Shown: positions 37,833-47,895 of the stretch, piece by piece | How positions within the stretch are numbered: the first letter of the stretch is position 1 | Layout: the number at the start of each line of letters is the position of its first letter | Assembly: GCA_963840055.1 (NCBI GenBank) | Contig: CAWIXM010000050.1 | Location: 124,001 to 188,000 of the forward strand | Direction: 5' to 3' | Length of the DNA: 64,000 nucleotides | Source: Rhodoplanes sp963840055 | GTDB lineage: Bacteria > Pseudomonadota > Alphaproteobacteria > Rhizobiales > Xanthobacteraceae | Position numbers and translations under genes: made by a program | Notes under the pieces: model-generated | The model's database searches: none | The model's input: only the letters and a program-made list of their open reading frames with translations | What the model was told of the DNA's origin: nothing

Positions 37833-38396
37833 ATGCCGGATGCGCTCGAACTGTTGAAATCCCGCCGCTCGGTCAAACCGCAGGAACTGCTGGGCCCGCC
37901 GCCCAGTGAAGCCGAGATCGAAACGCTGCTCACCATCGCGTCGCGCGTGCCGGATCACGGGAAACTCGCGCCTTGGCGCTTCATCGTGTTCGCCGGCGAT
38001 GCTCGGCGCAAGGCCGGCAAGGCGATCGCGGCGGCCTTCGTCCAAAAATACCCGGACGCGACGGCGGAGCAGATCGAGGTGGAGGAAGACCGGCTAACCC
38101 GCGCGCCCCTGGTAATCGCCGTGGTGAGCCGCGCTGCGCCCCACGTCAAAATCCCGGAATGGGAACAGGTGCTGTCTGCCGGCGCCGCGGCCATGAACCT
38201 GTTGACCGCCGCCTACGCGCTCGGCTTCGCCGGAACCTGGATTACCGAATGGTACGCATATGACCGCACCGTGCTCGCCGCGCTCGGCTTGAAACCGCAC
38301 GAAAAAATCGCCGGATTCGTTCATATCGGCCGCATCGCCCGTAAGCCCGAGGACCGCGCTCGCCCCGCGCTGGCGGACATCGTCACGCGCTTCTGA
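37833..38396 (+). CDS. Nitroreductase family protein (YdjA-like)
   Basis: A 187-residue FMN-dependent oxidoreductase. The N-terminal KSRRSVKPQELLGPPP gives the FMN-phosphate contacts, VPDHGKLAPWRFIVFAGDARR is typical of the small YdjA type, and AAMNLLTAAYALGFAGTWI forms the late core. GGAG lies seven bases before the ATG at 37833. The natural substrate cannot be inferred. It follows, divergently, the secreted-protein gene. Confidence 0.88.
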   Translation: MPDALELLKSRRSVKPQELLGPPPSEAEIETLLTIASRVPDHGKLAPWRFIVFAGDARRKAGKAIAAAFVQKYPDATAEQIEVEEDRLTRAPLVIAVVSRAAPHVKIPEWEQVLSAGAAAMNLLTAAYALGFAGTWITEWYAYDRTVLAALGLKPHEKIAGFVHIGRIARKPEDRARPALADIVTRF

Positions 38397-38556
38397 GGGT
38401 GCCTGCCCGAGGTCATCATTGCGCCGCACCTTGCTATCACCGTCGCACACCAGCCGAATCACGTTTCGTGAGCAATTGCTCGCGTCGGTCGCCGCGAGAA
38501 GCATGGCCGGCCCGTGGTAATCTGTTGGAACTTCCTGAATCGCCAACGAGGACAGC

Positions 38557-39801
38557 GTGACAACCGACGACTCTATTCTTGCTCCCCTGGCCCGCCGCCA
38601 ATTTCTGCGCGGGCTCGCCGGCGGCCTCGCGGCGTTCGCCATGCCGGTCTCGGCAGATGCCGCGCAATCGTTCGAACACTGGCGCGCCAAGTTCAAACCG
38701 CGTGCGCTGCGGCGCGGCATATCCGCAGAAACTTATGACCGCGTGATGGCGCTCAAGCCGGACACCTCGGTTTATGCGCTCAAGCGCGCCCAGCCGGAAT
38801 TCCAGGAGAAGCTTTGGCAATACCTCAATCGCCGGGTCTCCGATTGGCGGATCGCCATGGGCCAGGAACGCGCGAGGGAATACGCCGCGCTGCTCGATCG
38901 CCTCGAACGCGACTACGGTGTCGACCGGTTCCTGCTGGTCGCTATCTGGGGGATCGAGTCGGGCTACGGCGAGCTAATGGTTAATCGCAAATACATGCGC
39001 CCGGTGATTCCCGCGCTTGCTGCGCTCGCCTGGGGCGAGCCACGCCGACGCAAATACTGGGAACAGGAATTGCTGAACGCGCTTGTCATCGTCCAGCGCG
39101 GCTGGGGCGATCCGGAGGAAATGGTCGGGTCGTGGGCGGGCGCCATGGGCCACACGCAATGGATGCCCGAGGTCTGGCTCAATATGGGGGTCGATTACGA
39201 CGGCGACGGCCGCATCTCCCCCTTCGGGAGGCCGGACGACGCGCTTGCCGGCCTCGCGCGCTATCTCGTCGATCGCGGCGGCTACCGCCGCGGCGAAAGT
39301 TGGGGCTGCGAGGTGCGCTTGCCGGCGCGTTTCAATTCCCGTCTCGCCGGCCGCAAGACATACCGCACCTACGCCAAGTGGCGCGAGCTCGGGGTCAAGC
39401 GGGCGGACGGCCAAGAGTTTCCCCGTCCGACGGACCAGGTTCGCCTCGCAATTCCCGTGGCAGGCGGTCCCGCCTTTCTGCTCGGCCGTAATTTCAATGC
39501 GGTGCATTCGTACAACCCGGCCTTCTCGTACACGCTTGCCATCGTTTATCTCTCCGACCGCATTCGCGGCGACGGGCCCTTCGTGCAGAACTTCCCCGGC
39601 GGCGAGCGCGCGGCGACGCTGGCCGAATTGCAGGAGATCCAACGCCGGTTGACGGCGCTCGGGTATGACACCGGCGGCGTGGACGGCCGTGTGGGATCGG
39701 GCACCGCCCGCGCGGTCGCTGCCTTCCAGCGCAAGGTAGGGATGGAGCCTGACGGCTATGCAGGGCTGCGGCTGCTGGCGCGGCTGCGCCAGGGATCATA
39801 G
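38557..39801 (+). CDS. Lytic murein transglycosylase, MltB-type, with C-terminal peptidoglycan-binding domain
   Basis: The 414-residue product has a twin-arginine-like signal (ARRQFLRGLAGGLAAFAMPVSADA). The SLT/MltB domain carries the catalytic glutamate in AIWGIESGYGELMVNRK, and later SWAGAMGHTQWMPEVWLN and YDGDGRISPFGRPDDALA. A C-terminal PG_binding_1 domain, about residues 345-410 (IQRRLTALGYDTGGVDGRVG), anchors it to the wall. It cleaves the MurNAc-GlcNAc bond with anhydro ends in the periplasm. It converges on the GAF-TIR-like gene with 34 bases between. Confidence 0.93.
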   Translation: MTTDDSILAPLARRQFLRGLAGGLAAFAMPVSADAAQSFEHWRAKFKPRALRRGISAETYDRVMALKPDTSVYALKRAQPEFQEKLWQYLNRRVSDWRIAMGQERAREYAALLDRLERDYGVDRFLLVAIWGIESGYGELMVNRKYMRPVIPALAALAWGEPRRRKYWEQELLNALVIVQRGWGDPEEMVGSWAGAMGHTQWMPEVWLNMGVDYDGDGRISPFGRPDDALAGLARYLVDRGGYRRGESWGCEVRLPARFNSRLAGRKTYRTYAKWRELGVKRADGQEFPRPTDQVRLAIPVAGGPAFLLGRNFNAVHSYNPAFSYTLAIVYLSDRIRGDGPFVQNFPGGERAATLAELQEIQRRLTALGYDTGGVDGRVGSGTARAVAAFQRKVGMEPDGYAGLRLLARLRQGS

Positions 39802-39835
39802 GCGCGCGGCGGGCAATTCTTTTGCCGATGCCAAT

Positions 39836-40807
39836 TTAGAAGGCGACTTCGCGCTTGCTCGCCAACCAAGCGTCCAATTTTTTTTCGATCGGTTTTTCCA
39901 ACTCCTGCACCGAGGACGTGAACTCCAGATAGAAAATCCCGTTCAGATCGGACGGCAATTCGAGCGGCCTTTTCACTACGAGCGCAACGCGCTCGAACAC
40001 GCGGAATTTGGCGAACAGAAGCCCGGTCTCGAAAATAACGTTTTGCCGGGCGCGACCGGCGAGCGGCTCATCGCCGCCTGTGAAGCGCCCCTCATCGTCC
40101 GGCGTCACCAAAATGAAGCCGGCCCTGCAAATGCGGATGAGCGACTCCAGTTCCTCCAGGATTGAGTTCGGCCCTTTGTCCTCGCGCTCCAAGACCCGGG
40201 GCATGACATCTCTCTGCAGAAGCATGTTTTCCAGCTCCAGCCGAGCTTGCCTGTCGCGCCCATGCACGATGAACACGTTTCGCTCAAGGTTCAGTTCGGG
40301 AACCGGATTGTGCAGGGCGATCGCGAGGACGTCGACGCAGGATTCCAGCAGTTTTACGTGCTCCTGGCTGAAAGTCTTTGCTGGTTTGTTGTTGTGAAAA
40401 CATACAACGCCGAATGGGACGCTCCCGCCGGTCATGATGGGAATGCAGACCATGTTCGCGATCGGGCTGTCTCCAAAAAACCGGCTGTCGGTAGGATTTT
40501 CGGCCCGGCAATATGTCTGCGTTTCCTCGGTTCGGAAGCATATTCCAGCGATGCTGTCGTAGTAGCCGATTTCCGCGGGCCAGCTTCCCCGCGTCTGCGG
40601 GTCGAGTAGCTTCTTTTCGAAGAGAAAATCGCCTTCGTTGAAGGTGATCAGCACTTTCTTTTGTGGATGATTGATCAGCACGGAGCCGTTCTCGGACACG
40701 GAGTCATTGAGCACAGTCGACGCCAGGAACTCGATGATGATCTCTTCCTGGGAGCGCCCTCTGGCCGCCTTCAGGAATCGACGAAAGGCCCAGAAATCCT
40801 TTGGCAT
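39836..40807 (-). CDS. GAF domain fused to a TIR-like nucleotide-binding domain
   Basis: The 323-residue protein has an N-terminal GAF-like part, about residues 25-165 (GYYDSIAGICFRTEETQTYCRAENP, then VCIPIMTGGSVPFGVVCFHN). A C-terminal domain of about 140 residues matches the TIR-like family PF10137: NVFIVHGRDRQARLELENML, GFILVTPDDEGRF, and ARQNVIFETGLLFAKF with a candidate catalytic glutamate. Relatives of that domain act as NADases in STING- or CBASS-type defence. It has no cyclase partner here. The start has GGGAGAAG upstream. The lineage of function (defence or stress sensor) is inferred, not shown. Confidence 0.8.
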   Translation of the reverse strand: MPKDFWAFRRFLKAARGRSQEEIIIEFLASTVLNDSVSENGSVLINHPQKKVLITFNEGDFLFEKKLLDPQTRGSWPAEIGYYDSIAGICFRTEETQTYCRAENPTDSRFFGDSPIANMVCIPIMTGGSVPFGVVCFHNNKPAKTFSQEHVKLLESCVDVLAIALHNPVPELNLERNVFIVHGRDRQARLELENMLLQRDVMPRVLEREDKGPNSILEELESLIRICRAGFILVTPDDEGRFTGGDEPLAGRARQNVIFETGLLFAKFRVFERVALVVKRPLELPSDLNGIFYLEFTSSVQELEKPIEKKLDAWLASKREVAF

Positions 40808-40975
40808 GCACTTCTCCCGGCATCCCTGAATGCCGGTCGAGGCTGTCACCAATTAGAGTCAATTTCAACTATTGATTGCTGATATATAACATACACGTGA
40901 ATATAGAAATGCCGGGATCTAGAATTCTTCCCTGCGGTCGGCCGACCCGATCGCGGCGGTGTGACGTGCAGCGAC

Positions 40976-41629
40976 ATGATCGAGCGCAGGATCAAGTTCT
41001 TTTTATTTCTGATGACGTTGCACGGCTCGCTGTTGATCACCAGCACCGTCGCGGGGTCGAAGCTGTTCGCCTTGCCCTTCGGCCTTTCGGCGAGCGCCAC
41101 CGTCATAAGCTACATGCTCACTTTCGTCGTGCTCGACGCCATTGCCGAGCTTTACGGCGCCAAGTTCTCACGGCTGGTGATCAATCTCGGCCTGATCGGA
41201 ATGGCGCTGTCTGCGCTTTACTTCAAACTGACGATCGCGCTCCCGCCGGCCGGCGTGTGGCCGTACCAACAAGCGTTTGAGACGGTGCTCGGGTCATCGT
41301 GGCGGATCTGGCTCGCGGGATGGCTCGCCTACCTCGCGAGTCAGTACCTCGACCTCTGGGGTTTCCTGAAAATGCGGGACGTGACCCAAGGCAGAGCGCC
41401 GCTCGCCGTTCGCGCCTTCGTCGGCATGCTGGTGGGACAATTTTTCGATACGACCGTGTTCGTAACCGTTGCGTTCTACGGATCGTTCCCGCTCGGCCCG
41501 GCTCTGGTCGGCCAATATCTTGTAAAGGTGGCGATTGCTTCCCTCGGCGCCCCGCTGGTCTGGCTTGCGGTCTTTCTGGGCAAGCGCTGGGCCGGTCGGG
41601 CTGATGCCTCGCCGGCTCTTACTGGATGA
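40976..41629 (+). CDS. VUT family queuosine-precursor transporter (YhhQ-like)
   Basis: A membrane protein of about 218 residues with six hydrophobic segments. The pattern TLHGSLLITSTVAGSKLFALP at the start and the ending PFGLSASATVISYMLTFVVLD match the VUT family. The loop DAIAELYGAKFSRLVI is the most conserved part of the family. In E. coli the relative YhhQ brings in queuosine precursors. An ATG at 40961 would add five residues. I searched the 5' region for a preQ1 riboswitch and saw no clear one. Confidence 0.85.
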   Translation: MIERRIKFFLFLMTLHGSLLITSTVAGSKLFALPFGLSASATVISYMLTFVVLDAIAELYGAKFSRLVINLGLIGMALSALYFKLTIALPPAGVWPYQQAFETVLGSSWRIWLAGWLAYLASQYLDLWGFLKMRDVTQGRAPLAVRAFVGMLVGQFFDTTVFVTVAFYGSFPLGPALVGQYLVKVAIASLGAPLVWLAVFLGKRWAGRADASPALTG

Positions 41630-41825
41630 GCGGCCGACGCACTTCCGCAACAGGCATTAGGCGGTTGCGACTAATCCATTGCGAATATTGATAATGCCGT
41701 CGGCTTCGCATAAGGCAGATTATCTACCTGATCCTGAAAATTTGCATGCGAGCGCGATTTGGCCAGTACGAATTCGGCTTTGCCGCGTTTGTACTGCATC
41801 GTGTGCCCACACAGGGGAGTTACTC

Positions 41826-42083
41826 ATGTCTATTATAGGATGGATCATCCTCGGCCTGATCGCCGGCTACATCGGCAGCCGCATCGTCGACAAAGAAGGC
41901 AAGGGCCTCTGGCTCAATCTGGCGCTCGGCATCGTCGGTGCGATTGTCGGCGGGTTGATTTTCAGCGCTTTCGGCTTCTCGGGCGTCACCGGCGTCGATC
42001 TCTACAGCATGATTGTCGCGATTATCGGCTCGGTAGTCGTGCTGTGGGTCTATCACGCCACCGCTGGCCGACGCCCCGTATGA
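41826..42083 (+). CDS. GlsB/YeaQ/YmgE family membrane protein (second copy)
   Basis: The 85-residue product starts MSIIGWIILGLIAGYIGSRIVD and continues with NLALGIVGAIVGGLIF and a final hydrophobic helix (YSMIVAIIGSVVVLWVYHA). This is the transglycosylase-associated family again, more typical than the copy at 18675. GGGGAG lies eight bases before the ATG and sets the start. It is the first of a run of small envelope genes on the plus strand. Confidence 0.88.
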   Translation: MSIIGWIILGLIAGYIGSRIVDKEGKGLWLNLALGIVGAIVGGLIFSAFGFSGVTGVDLYSMIVAIIGSVVVLWVYHATAGRRPV

Positions 42084-42132
42084 GGGCCGGCATGCCGCTG
42101 TCAGCCACACTGACTAAATGAAGGAGAAATGT

Positions 42133-42594
42133 ATGGGATTCCTCGATGACATCCTGGGCTCCGCGGTTCCCGGCGGCAAAGTCTCCAAGCCGCTCACGCT
42201 CGCCCTCCTCGCCTTACTCGCCTCCGGTGCTCTGTTCAGGAGCGGCGGTCGCGAAACTCCCCCCGTGACAACCGATCCGCCGCGCGTTCCCACCGGCGAG
42301 GGCGGTGGTGGCGGCTTGCTCGAAGGCCTGGGCGGTCTGCTTGATCGCTTTCGCCAGGCCGGCCAGGGACAAGCGGCCAATTCCTGGGTTGGCTCGGGGC
42401 CCAACCAGTCGGTATCGCCGGGCCAGCTAGGAAACGCCCTCGGCCCCAACATCATCAAGACGCTCGCCGAGCGGGCGGGAATGTCGGAGGAAGAACTTAT
42501 CCGGCAATTGTCGCAGGCTTTACCGGGCGTCGTCGACAAACTCACGCCCAGGGGCCGGCTTCCCACCGTAGCCGAACTCGACCAAATGCGATGA
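42133..42594 (+). CDS. YidB-like (DUF937) protein
   Basis: A 153-residue protein beginning MGFLDDILGSAVPGG. A glycine-rich middle stretch is followed by SPGQLGNALGPNIIKTLAERAGMSEEELIRQLSQALPGVVDKLTP, which is the DUF937/YidB signature. AAGGAG lies six bases upstream of the chosen ATG. No catalytic residues are evident and the role is unknown; the family is often found with stress and envelope genes, as here. Confidence 0.85.
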   Translation: MGFLDDILGSAVPGGKVSKPLTLALLALLASGALFRSGGRETPPVTTDPPRVPTGEGGGGGLLEGLGGLLDRFRQAGQGQAANSWVGSGPNQSVSPGQLGNALGPNIIKTLAERAGMSEEELIRQLSQALPGVVDKLTPRGRLPTVAELDQMR

Positions 42595-42658
42595 CCGGGC
42601 TCTCGGTCGCGCATCGCACTGCCCATTAGCCTAGTCAGGTCGGTACAGAGGGGCGATC

Positions 42659-43543
42659 ATGCGCATAGATGAACTGCCGCGCAGCGAGAACATCGATGAT
42701 CGCCGTGGCGTCCGCATGCGCCGCGGCGGGATCGGGATCGGAACGCTGGTTGTGCTCGCCCTGATTGGCTGGGCGCTCGGTATCGACCCCCGTCTGTTGA
42801 TTGGCGGGGCTGAAGTTCTGACCGGGGGTCAACAACAGCAACCGCCGTCTTATTCCGACACGTCGAAAACAGGAAAGGCCGGCACCAACGAAATGAAGGA
42901 ATTCGTCGCCGCCGTGCTCGGCAGCACGGAGGTGCAGTGGACGGAGCTGTTCGCAAAAGCCAATAGCCGCTATCAGCCTCCGACGCTCGTGATGTTCTCG
43001 GGGGCGACCTCGTCGGCCTGCGGCTTCGCCCAATCCGCCATGGGGCCATTCTACTGCCCGAAGGACCGGCAGGTTTATCTCGATACCGCGTTCTTCGAGG
43101 ATTTGCAGCGGCGCTTCGGCGCTTGTAATTCGACGAAAGCTTGTCAGTTTTCAGAAGCCTACGTGATCGCCCACGAGGTTGGACACCACGTGCAAAATTT
43201 GCTTGGGATCCTGCCCCGTCTCCAGCAGATGCAACGCGGCCTGGATCGCGCGGACGCCAACCGCCTTCAGGTGATGGCCGAACTGCAGGCTGACTGCTTC
43301 GCTGGCGTATGGGCCAGCCGCTCGCAGCAGCGATGGAAGTTCCTCGACCCCGGCGACGTTGAAGCGGCGCTGCAGACAGCGTCAGCGATTGGCGACGACC
43401 GCTTGCAGCGGCGCTCGCAGGGCTACGTGGTGCCCGACGCGTTTACGCATGGCACCTCGCAGCAGCGCGTGCGTTGGTTCACCACCGGACTGAAGACCGG
43501 CGACATCACGGCCTGCGACACGTTCAACGCCGCACAGCTCTAG
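42659..43543 (+). CDS. Neutral zinc metallopeptidase, YpfJ family
   Basis: The 294-residue protein has an N-terminal cytoplasmic stretch and one membrane segment (GIGTLVVLALIGWALGI). The zinc site is HEVGHHVQNLLG, with a third ligand expected in AELQADCFAGVW. The sequence CGFAQSAMGPFYCPKDRQVYLD is typical of the family. It probably acts outside the membrane, but its substrates are not known. It follows the YidB-like gene by 64 bases and may be co-transcribed. Confidence 0.88.
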   Translation: MRIDELPRSENIDDRRGVRMRRGGIGIGTLVVLALIGWALGIDPRLLIGGAEVLTGGQQQQPPSYSDTSKTGKAGTNEMKEFVAAVLGSTEVQWTELFAKANSRYQPPTLVMFSGATSSACGFAQSAMGPFYCPKDRQVYLDTAFFEDLQRRFGACNSTKACQFSEAYVIAHEVGHHVQNLLGILPRLQQMQRGLDRADANRLQVMAELQADCFAGVWASRSQQRWKFLDPGDVEAALQTASAIGDDRLQRRSQGYVVPDAFTHGTSQQRVRWFTTGLKTGDITACDTFNAAQL

Positions 43544-43647
43544 CGGCGGAGCACAAGCAAACGATCGCGGCGGCCGGCGGACCGCCAATACGATCTTACG
43601 TCCGGTCGAAACGCTCATCTCGACCGGCGGCTAACGAGGAGGAGACC

Positions 43648-44034
43648 ATGAGCATTTTCGGCAAGATCATGTCGTCCATTTTCGGACGGGCGGGCGCGGC
43701 TAGCGCCTCGCCCTCCGCACCTTCGCCCGGGCCGGGCGGACAGTCTGCGTCTTCCGCGCCGGCCGGGTCGGCTACGCAGGTCGATGTGGCTGACGTCCTC
43801 ACCAAGCTCCTCGCCGAAAAGAAGGAGAAGCTCGACTGGCGTCACTCGATCGTCGACCTGATGAAGCTGCTCGATCTCGACAGCAGCCTCTCGGCGCGCA
43901 AGGAGCTCGCACAGGAGCTGCACTATTCCGGCGACATGAACAACTCGGCGGCAATGAACGTGTGGCTGCACAAGCAGGTCATGCAGAAACTCGCCGAGAA
44001 CGGCGGCAAGGTGCCGGAGGAGTTGAAGGCCTAA
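43648..44034 (+). CDS. DUF3597 family protein
   Basis: A 128-residue protein beginning MSIFGKIMSSIFGRAG. It has a low-complexity Ala/Ser/Pro region, then a helical C-terminus containing KLDWRHSIVDLMKLLDLDSSLSARKELAQEL, the family hallmark. GAGGAGGAG lies upstream of the ATG. Function unknown. A terminator follows, so this is likely the last gene of the run that begins at 41826. Confidence 0.85.
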   Translation: MSIFGKIMSSIFGRAGAASASPSAPSPGPGGQSASSAPAGSATQVDVADVLTKLLAEKKEKLDWRHSIVDLMKLLDLDSSLSARKELAQELHYSGDMNNSAAMNVWLHKQVMQKLAENGGKVPEELKA

Positions 44035-44070
44035 ACAGGAGCTGACAGCGGGGCGACACCGTCAAGAAAA

Positions 44071-44105
44071 CAGCGCGCCGCCAAGGCGAGGCGCGCTGCT
44101 TTTGT
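44071..44105 (+). terminator. Intrinsic terminator after DUF3597 gene
   Basis: CAGCGCGCC (44071-44079) pairs with GGCGCGCTG (44090-44098), followed by CTTTTGT. The stem is strong and the T-tract short. Confidence 0.75.
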
Positions 44106-44139
44106 GGCGTTTTCAATTGGCGTGAGAAGGGAGATCGTT

Positions 44140-45702
<1,563 letters not shown>

Positions 45703-45777
45703 GAACCTTGGGTGGGGGTGGGCGCGGTCCTTGCCCTTCGCCTGCGCCGTGTGACGATCGAGAATTCGGGAAATGGG

Positions 45778-46767
45778 ATGAGACGACTTTTTTCCATCGC
45801 CGTCGCGGCGAGCTTGGTCTTGCTCGCCGTCTTCGCTCACGCGCAAACCGACCCCCTGCCCTCCTGGAACGATGGCGCCGCAAAAACGCGCATTATGGAT
45901 TTCGTCAAGGCCGTCACGGATGTAGCCAGCAAGAACTACGTCGCGCCGGCGGATCGGATTGCCGTGTTCGACAATGACGGCACGCTGTGGGCGGAGAAGC
46001 CCGTCTACTTCCAGCTATTGTTCGCGATCGACCGCGTGCGGGCGCTGGCGCCGCAGCATCCGGAATGGAAAAGCACGCAACTGTTCAAGGCGGCGATCGA
46101 GGGCGACTTCGATGCCCTCGCCGCCTCGGGCGAAAAGGGCGTCGGCGAATTGGTGATGGCGACCCACGCCGGCATGACGACTGAAGCATTCGCAAAGATC
46201 GTCGACGATTGGATTAAGACCGCACAGCACCCGCGCTTCAAGCGCCCCTATACCGATCTCGTCTACCAGCCGATGCTCGAACTGCTGAGCTATCTGCGCG
46301 CGAACGATTTTAGGATCTACATCGTGTCCGGCGGCGGCATCGAATTTCTGCGCGTATGGGCGGACCGCGTGTACGGCGTGCCGCCCGAGCAGGTGATCGG
46401 CTCGTCGATCGTCACGAAATTCGAGATGCGAGACGGCAAGCCGATCCTGGTGCGCGAAGCCAAGATCGACTTCATCGACGACAAGGCCGGCAAGCCTGTC
46501 GCCATCAACCAGTTCATCGGACGGCGGCCAATCTTCGCCTTCGGCAACTCCGATGGCGACTACGAGATGCTGCAATGGACCGGGGCGGGCGATGGGTTGC
46601 GCTTCATGGGCCTCGTGCATCACACCGACGCCGAGCGCGAATGGGCGTATGATCGAAACTCCGCCGTCGGGCGGCTCGACAAGGCGCTCGACGCCGCAGG
46701 CAAGAACGGCTGGACCGTCGTCGACATGAAACGCGACTGGAAGCAGGTGTTCCCTTTCCAGCGGTGA
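45778..46767 (+). CDS. Secreted HAD-family phosphatase
   Basis: The 329-residue product has a signal peptide (FSIAVAASLVLLAVFAHA, cut before QTD). HAD motif I is IAVFDNDGTLWAEKP, motif II IYIVSGGGIEFLRVW and motif IV FAFGNSDGDYEML. The phosphoserine-phosphatase-like arrangement is complete. It starts 75 bases after the arylsulfatase stop, so the two are probably co-transcribed and act on the same exported substrates, though which is unknown. An upstream frame start at 45712 lacks signal-peptide features and was rejected. Confidence 0.88.
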   Translation: MRRLFSIAVAASLVLLAVFAHAQTDPLPSWNDGAAKTRIMDFVKAVTDVASKNYVAPADRIAVFDNDGTLWAEKPVYFQLLFAIDRVRALAPQHPEWKSTQLFKAAIEGDFDALAASGEKGVGELVMATHAGMTTEAFAKIVDDWIKTAQHPRFKRPYTDLVYQPMLELLSYLRANDFRIYIVSGGGIEFLRVWADRVYGVPPEQVIGSSIVTKFEMRDGKPILVREAKIDFIDDKAGKPVAINQFIGRRPIFAFGNSDGDYEMLQWTGAGDGLRFMGLVHHTDAEREWAYDRNSAVGRLDKALDAAGKNGWTVVDMKRDWKQVFPFQR

Positions 46768-46862
46768 TCTCGTGGACCGCGCGCGGTAACGCAGCTCGTC
46801 GGCTGACTATTCGGTCCGTGTCCGCGGGTCGCGGCCCAGCCCGAGGTGATGGCGGACGAAGC

Positions 46863-47810
46863 TCACACTCCCACCAGCCAAATAAACAGACCCATCGTGG
46901 GCAGCGCCAGAATCGTACTGAAGAACAAAGCCGAGGCCATTTCCTGTTCGGCCACCTGGAACTGAACGGCGAAGATCACGGCGAGGGAGGAGGTCGGAAT
47001 AGCCATTGCCATAACGGCTTCGTCGCTCGATTCGCGCGAGACGCCAAGCAAAATAACCAAGCCCCATACCGCCGCAGGCACCACGAGGTTACGCGCGACA
47101 ACCGAAACGGCGATGGGGAGGCTGAAGGTGACGCGGCGGCTGTAGAGGATGATCCCCGACGCGAACAGCGCCGCGCCGCCGGTCGCCTTGCCCAGCAGAA
47201 CCAGGGCCTGGCGAATGACCGGCGGGATATCAAAGTCCGCCAGCATGATGACGAAGGCAAGGATCGGCGCCCAGACGATTGGCTGCTTGAAGGTCGAAAA
47301 CACGATCTCGAGGTAAGATTTTTCCGCTCCGTACTTCGCGTCCATTTGCGCGGCACCAATCGTCAGCAAGATTAGGCATGCGGGGACCTGCACGATGTTC
47401 AGGACCAAGGTGCTGACCGCGATGGGTATCGTCGCGGCGAGGTGCCCGAACAGATAGCCGAGCACCGGGAATCCGATAAAGGCAACCGACGGCGCGCCGA
47501 TCGTAAACGCCTGCAGTGACGAGGTCATTAGATCGCGGCTGAATAGAAATCGCGCGATCAGAAACGGGACGATGAACCCCATCACCATGGTGATCACGAT
47601 CACCGCGAAGAGCCTGACGTCACCTGTCAATTGATCGCGCGGAATCGCCACCATGCCTGCGAACAGCAGCATCGGCAGGGCGTACATCATGACCATGCGA
47701 TTGAGGACGGTCGCCTCCTTGGCGTCGAAGTCGTGGTGCCACGCGGCGACGACGCCCATCAGCAGCGTCACCACGACGGGCAACAACGCCCCGATCACCG
47801 TCATGAACAC
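46863..47810 (-). CDS. AEC (auxin efflux carrier) family transporter
   Basis: The 315-residue membrane protein has about ten hydrophobic helices. The N-terminal VIGALLPVVVTLLMGVVAAW and the split-helix regions (GAPSVAFIGFPVLGYLFG and the C-terminal AIPTSSLAVIFAVQF) are typical of AEC permeases such as malonate or dicarboxylate transporters in bacteria. Substrate unknown. Transcription is opposite to the sulfatase-HAD pair. A degenerate dispersed repeat lies just upstream. Confidence 0.88.
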   Translation of the reverse strand: MFMTVIGALLPVVVTLLMGVVAAWHHDFDAKEATVLNRMVMMYALPMLLFAGMVAIPRDQLTGDVRLFAVIVITMVMGFIVPFLIARFLFSRDLMTSSLQAFTIGAPSVAFIGFPVLGYLFGHLAATIPIAVSTLVLNIVQVPACLILLTIGAAQMDAKYGAEKSYLEIVFSTFKQPIVWAPILAFVIMLADFDIPPVIRQALVLLGKATGGAALFASGIILYSRRVTFSLPIAVSVVARNLVVPAAVWGLVILLGVSRESSDEAVMAMAIPTSSLAVIFAVQFQVAEQEMASALFFSTILALPTMGLFIWLVGV

Positions 47811-47836
47811 AGACGCTTCCCCTCTTACAGCGGCAC

Positions 47837-47883
47837 GAGAGCATTTTCCGCCGACGTAAAACAGTTCGCCGCGAGAAGGCGAC
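47837..47883. repeat. Dispersed palindrome, copy D (degenerate)
   Basis: GAGCATTTTCCGCCGACG ... CAGTTCGCCGCGAGAAGGCGACC aligns with the first palindrome of the repeat at 21265 but has a shortened middle and lost its right end. Confidence 0.6.
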
Positions 47884-47895
47884 CGCTCAAGGACG

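Noticed and set aside
40853..40975. Possible preQ1 riboswitch before the VUT transporter
   Set aside because: No convincing pseudoknot-type stem with A-rich tail and C-containing binding core could be drawn; the region reads as an ordinary divergent promoter.
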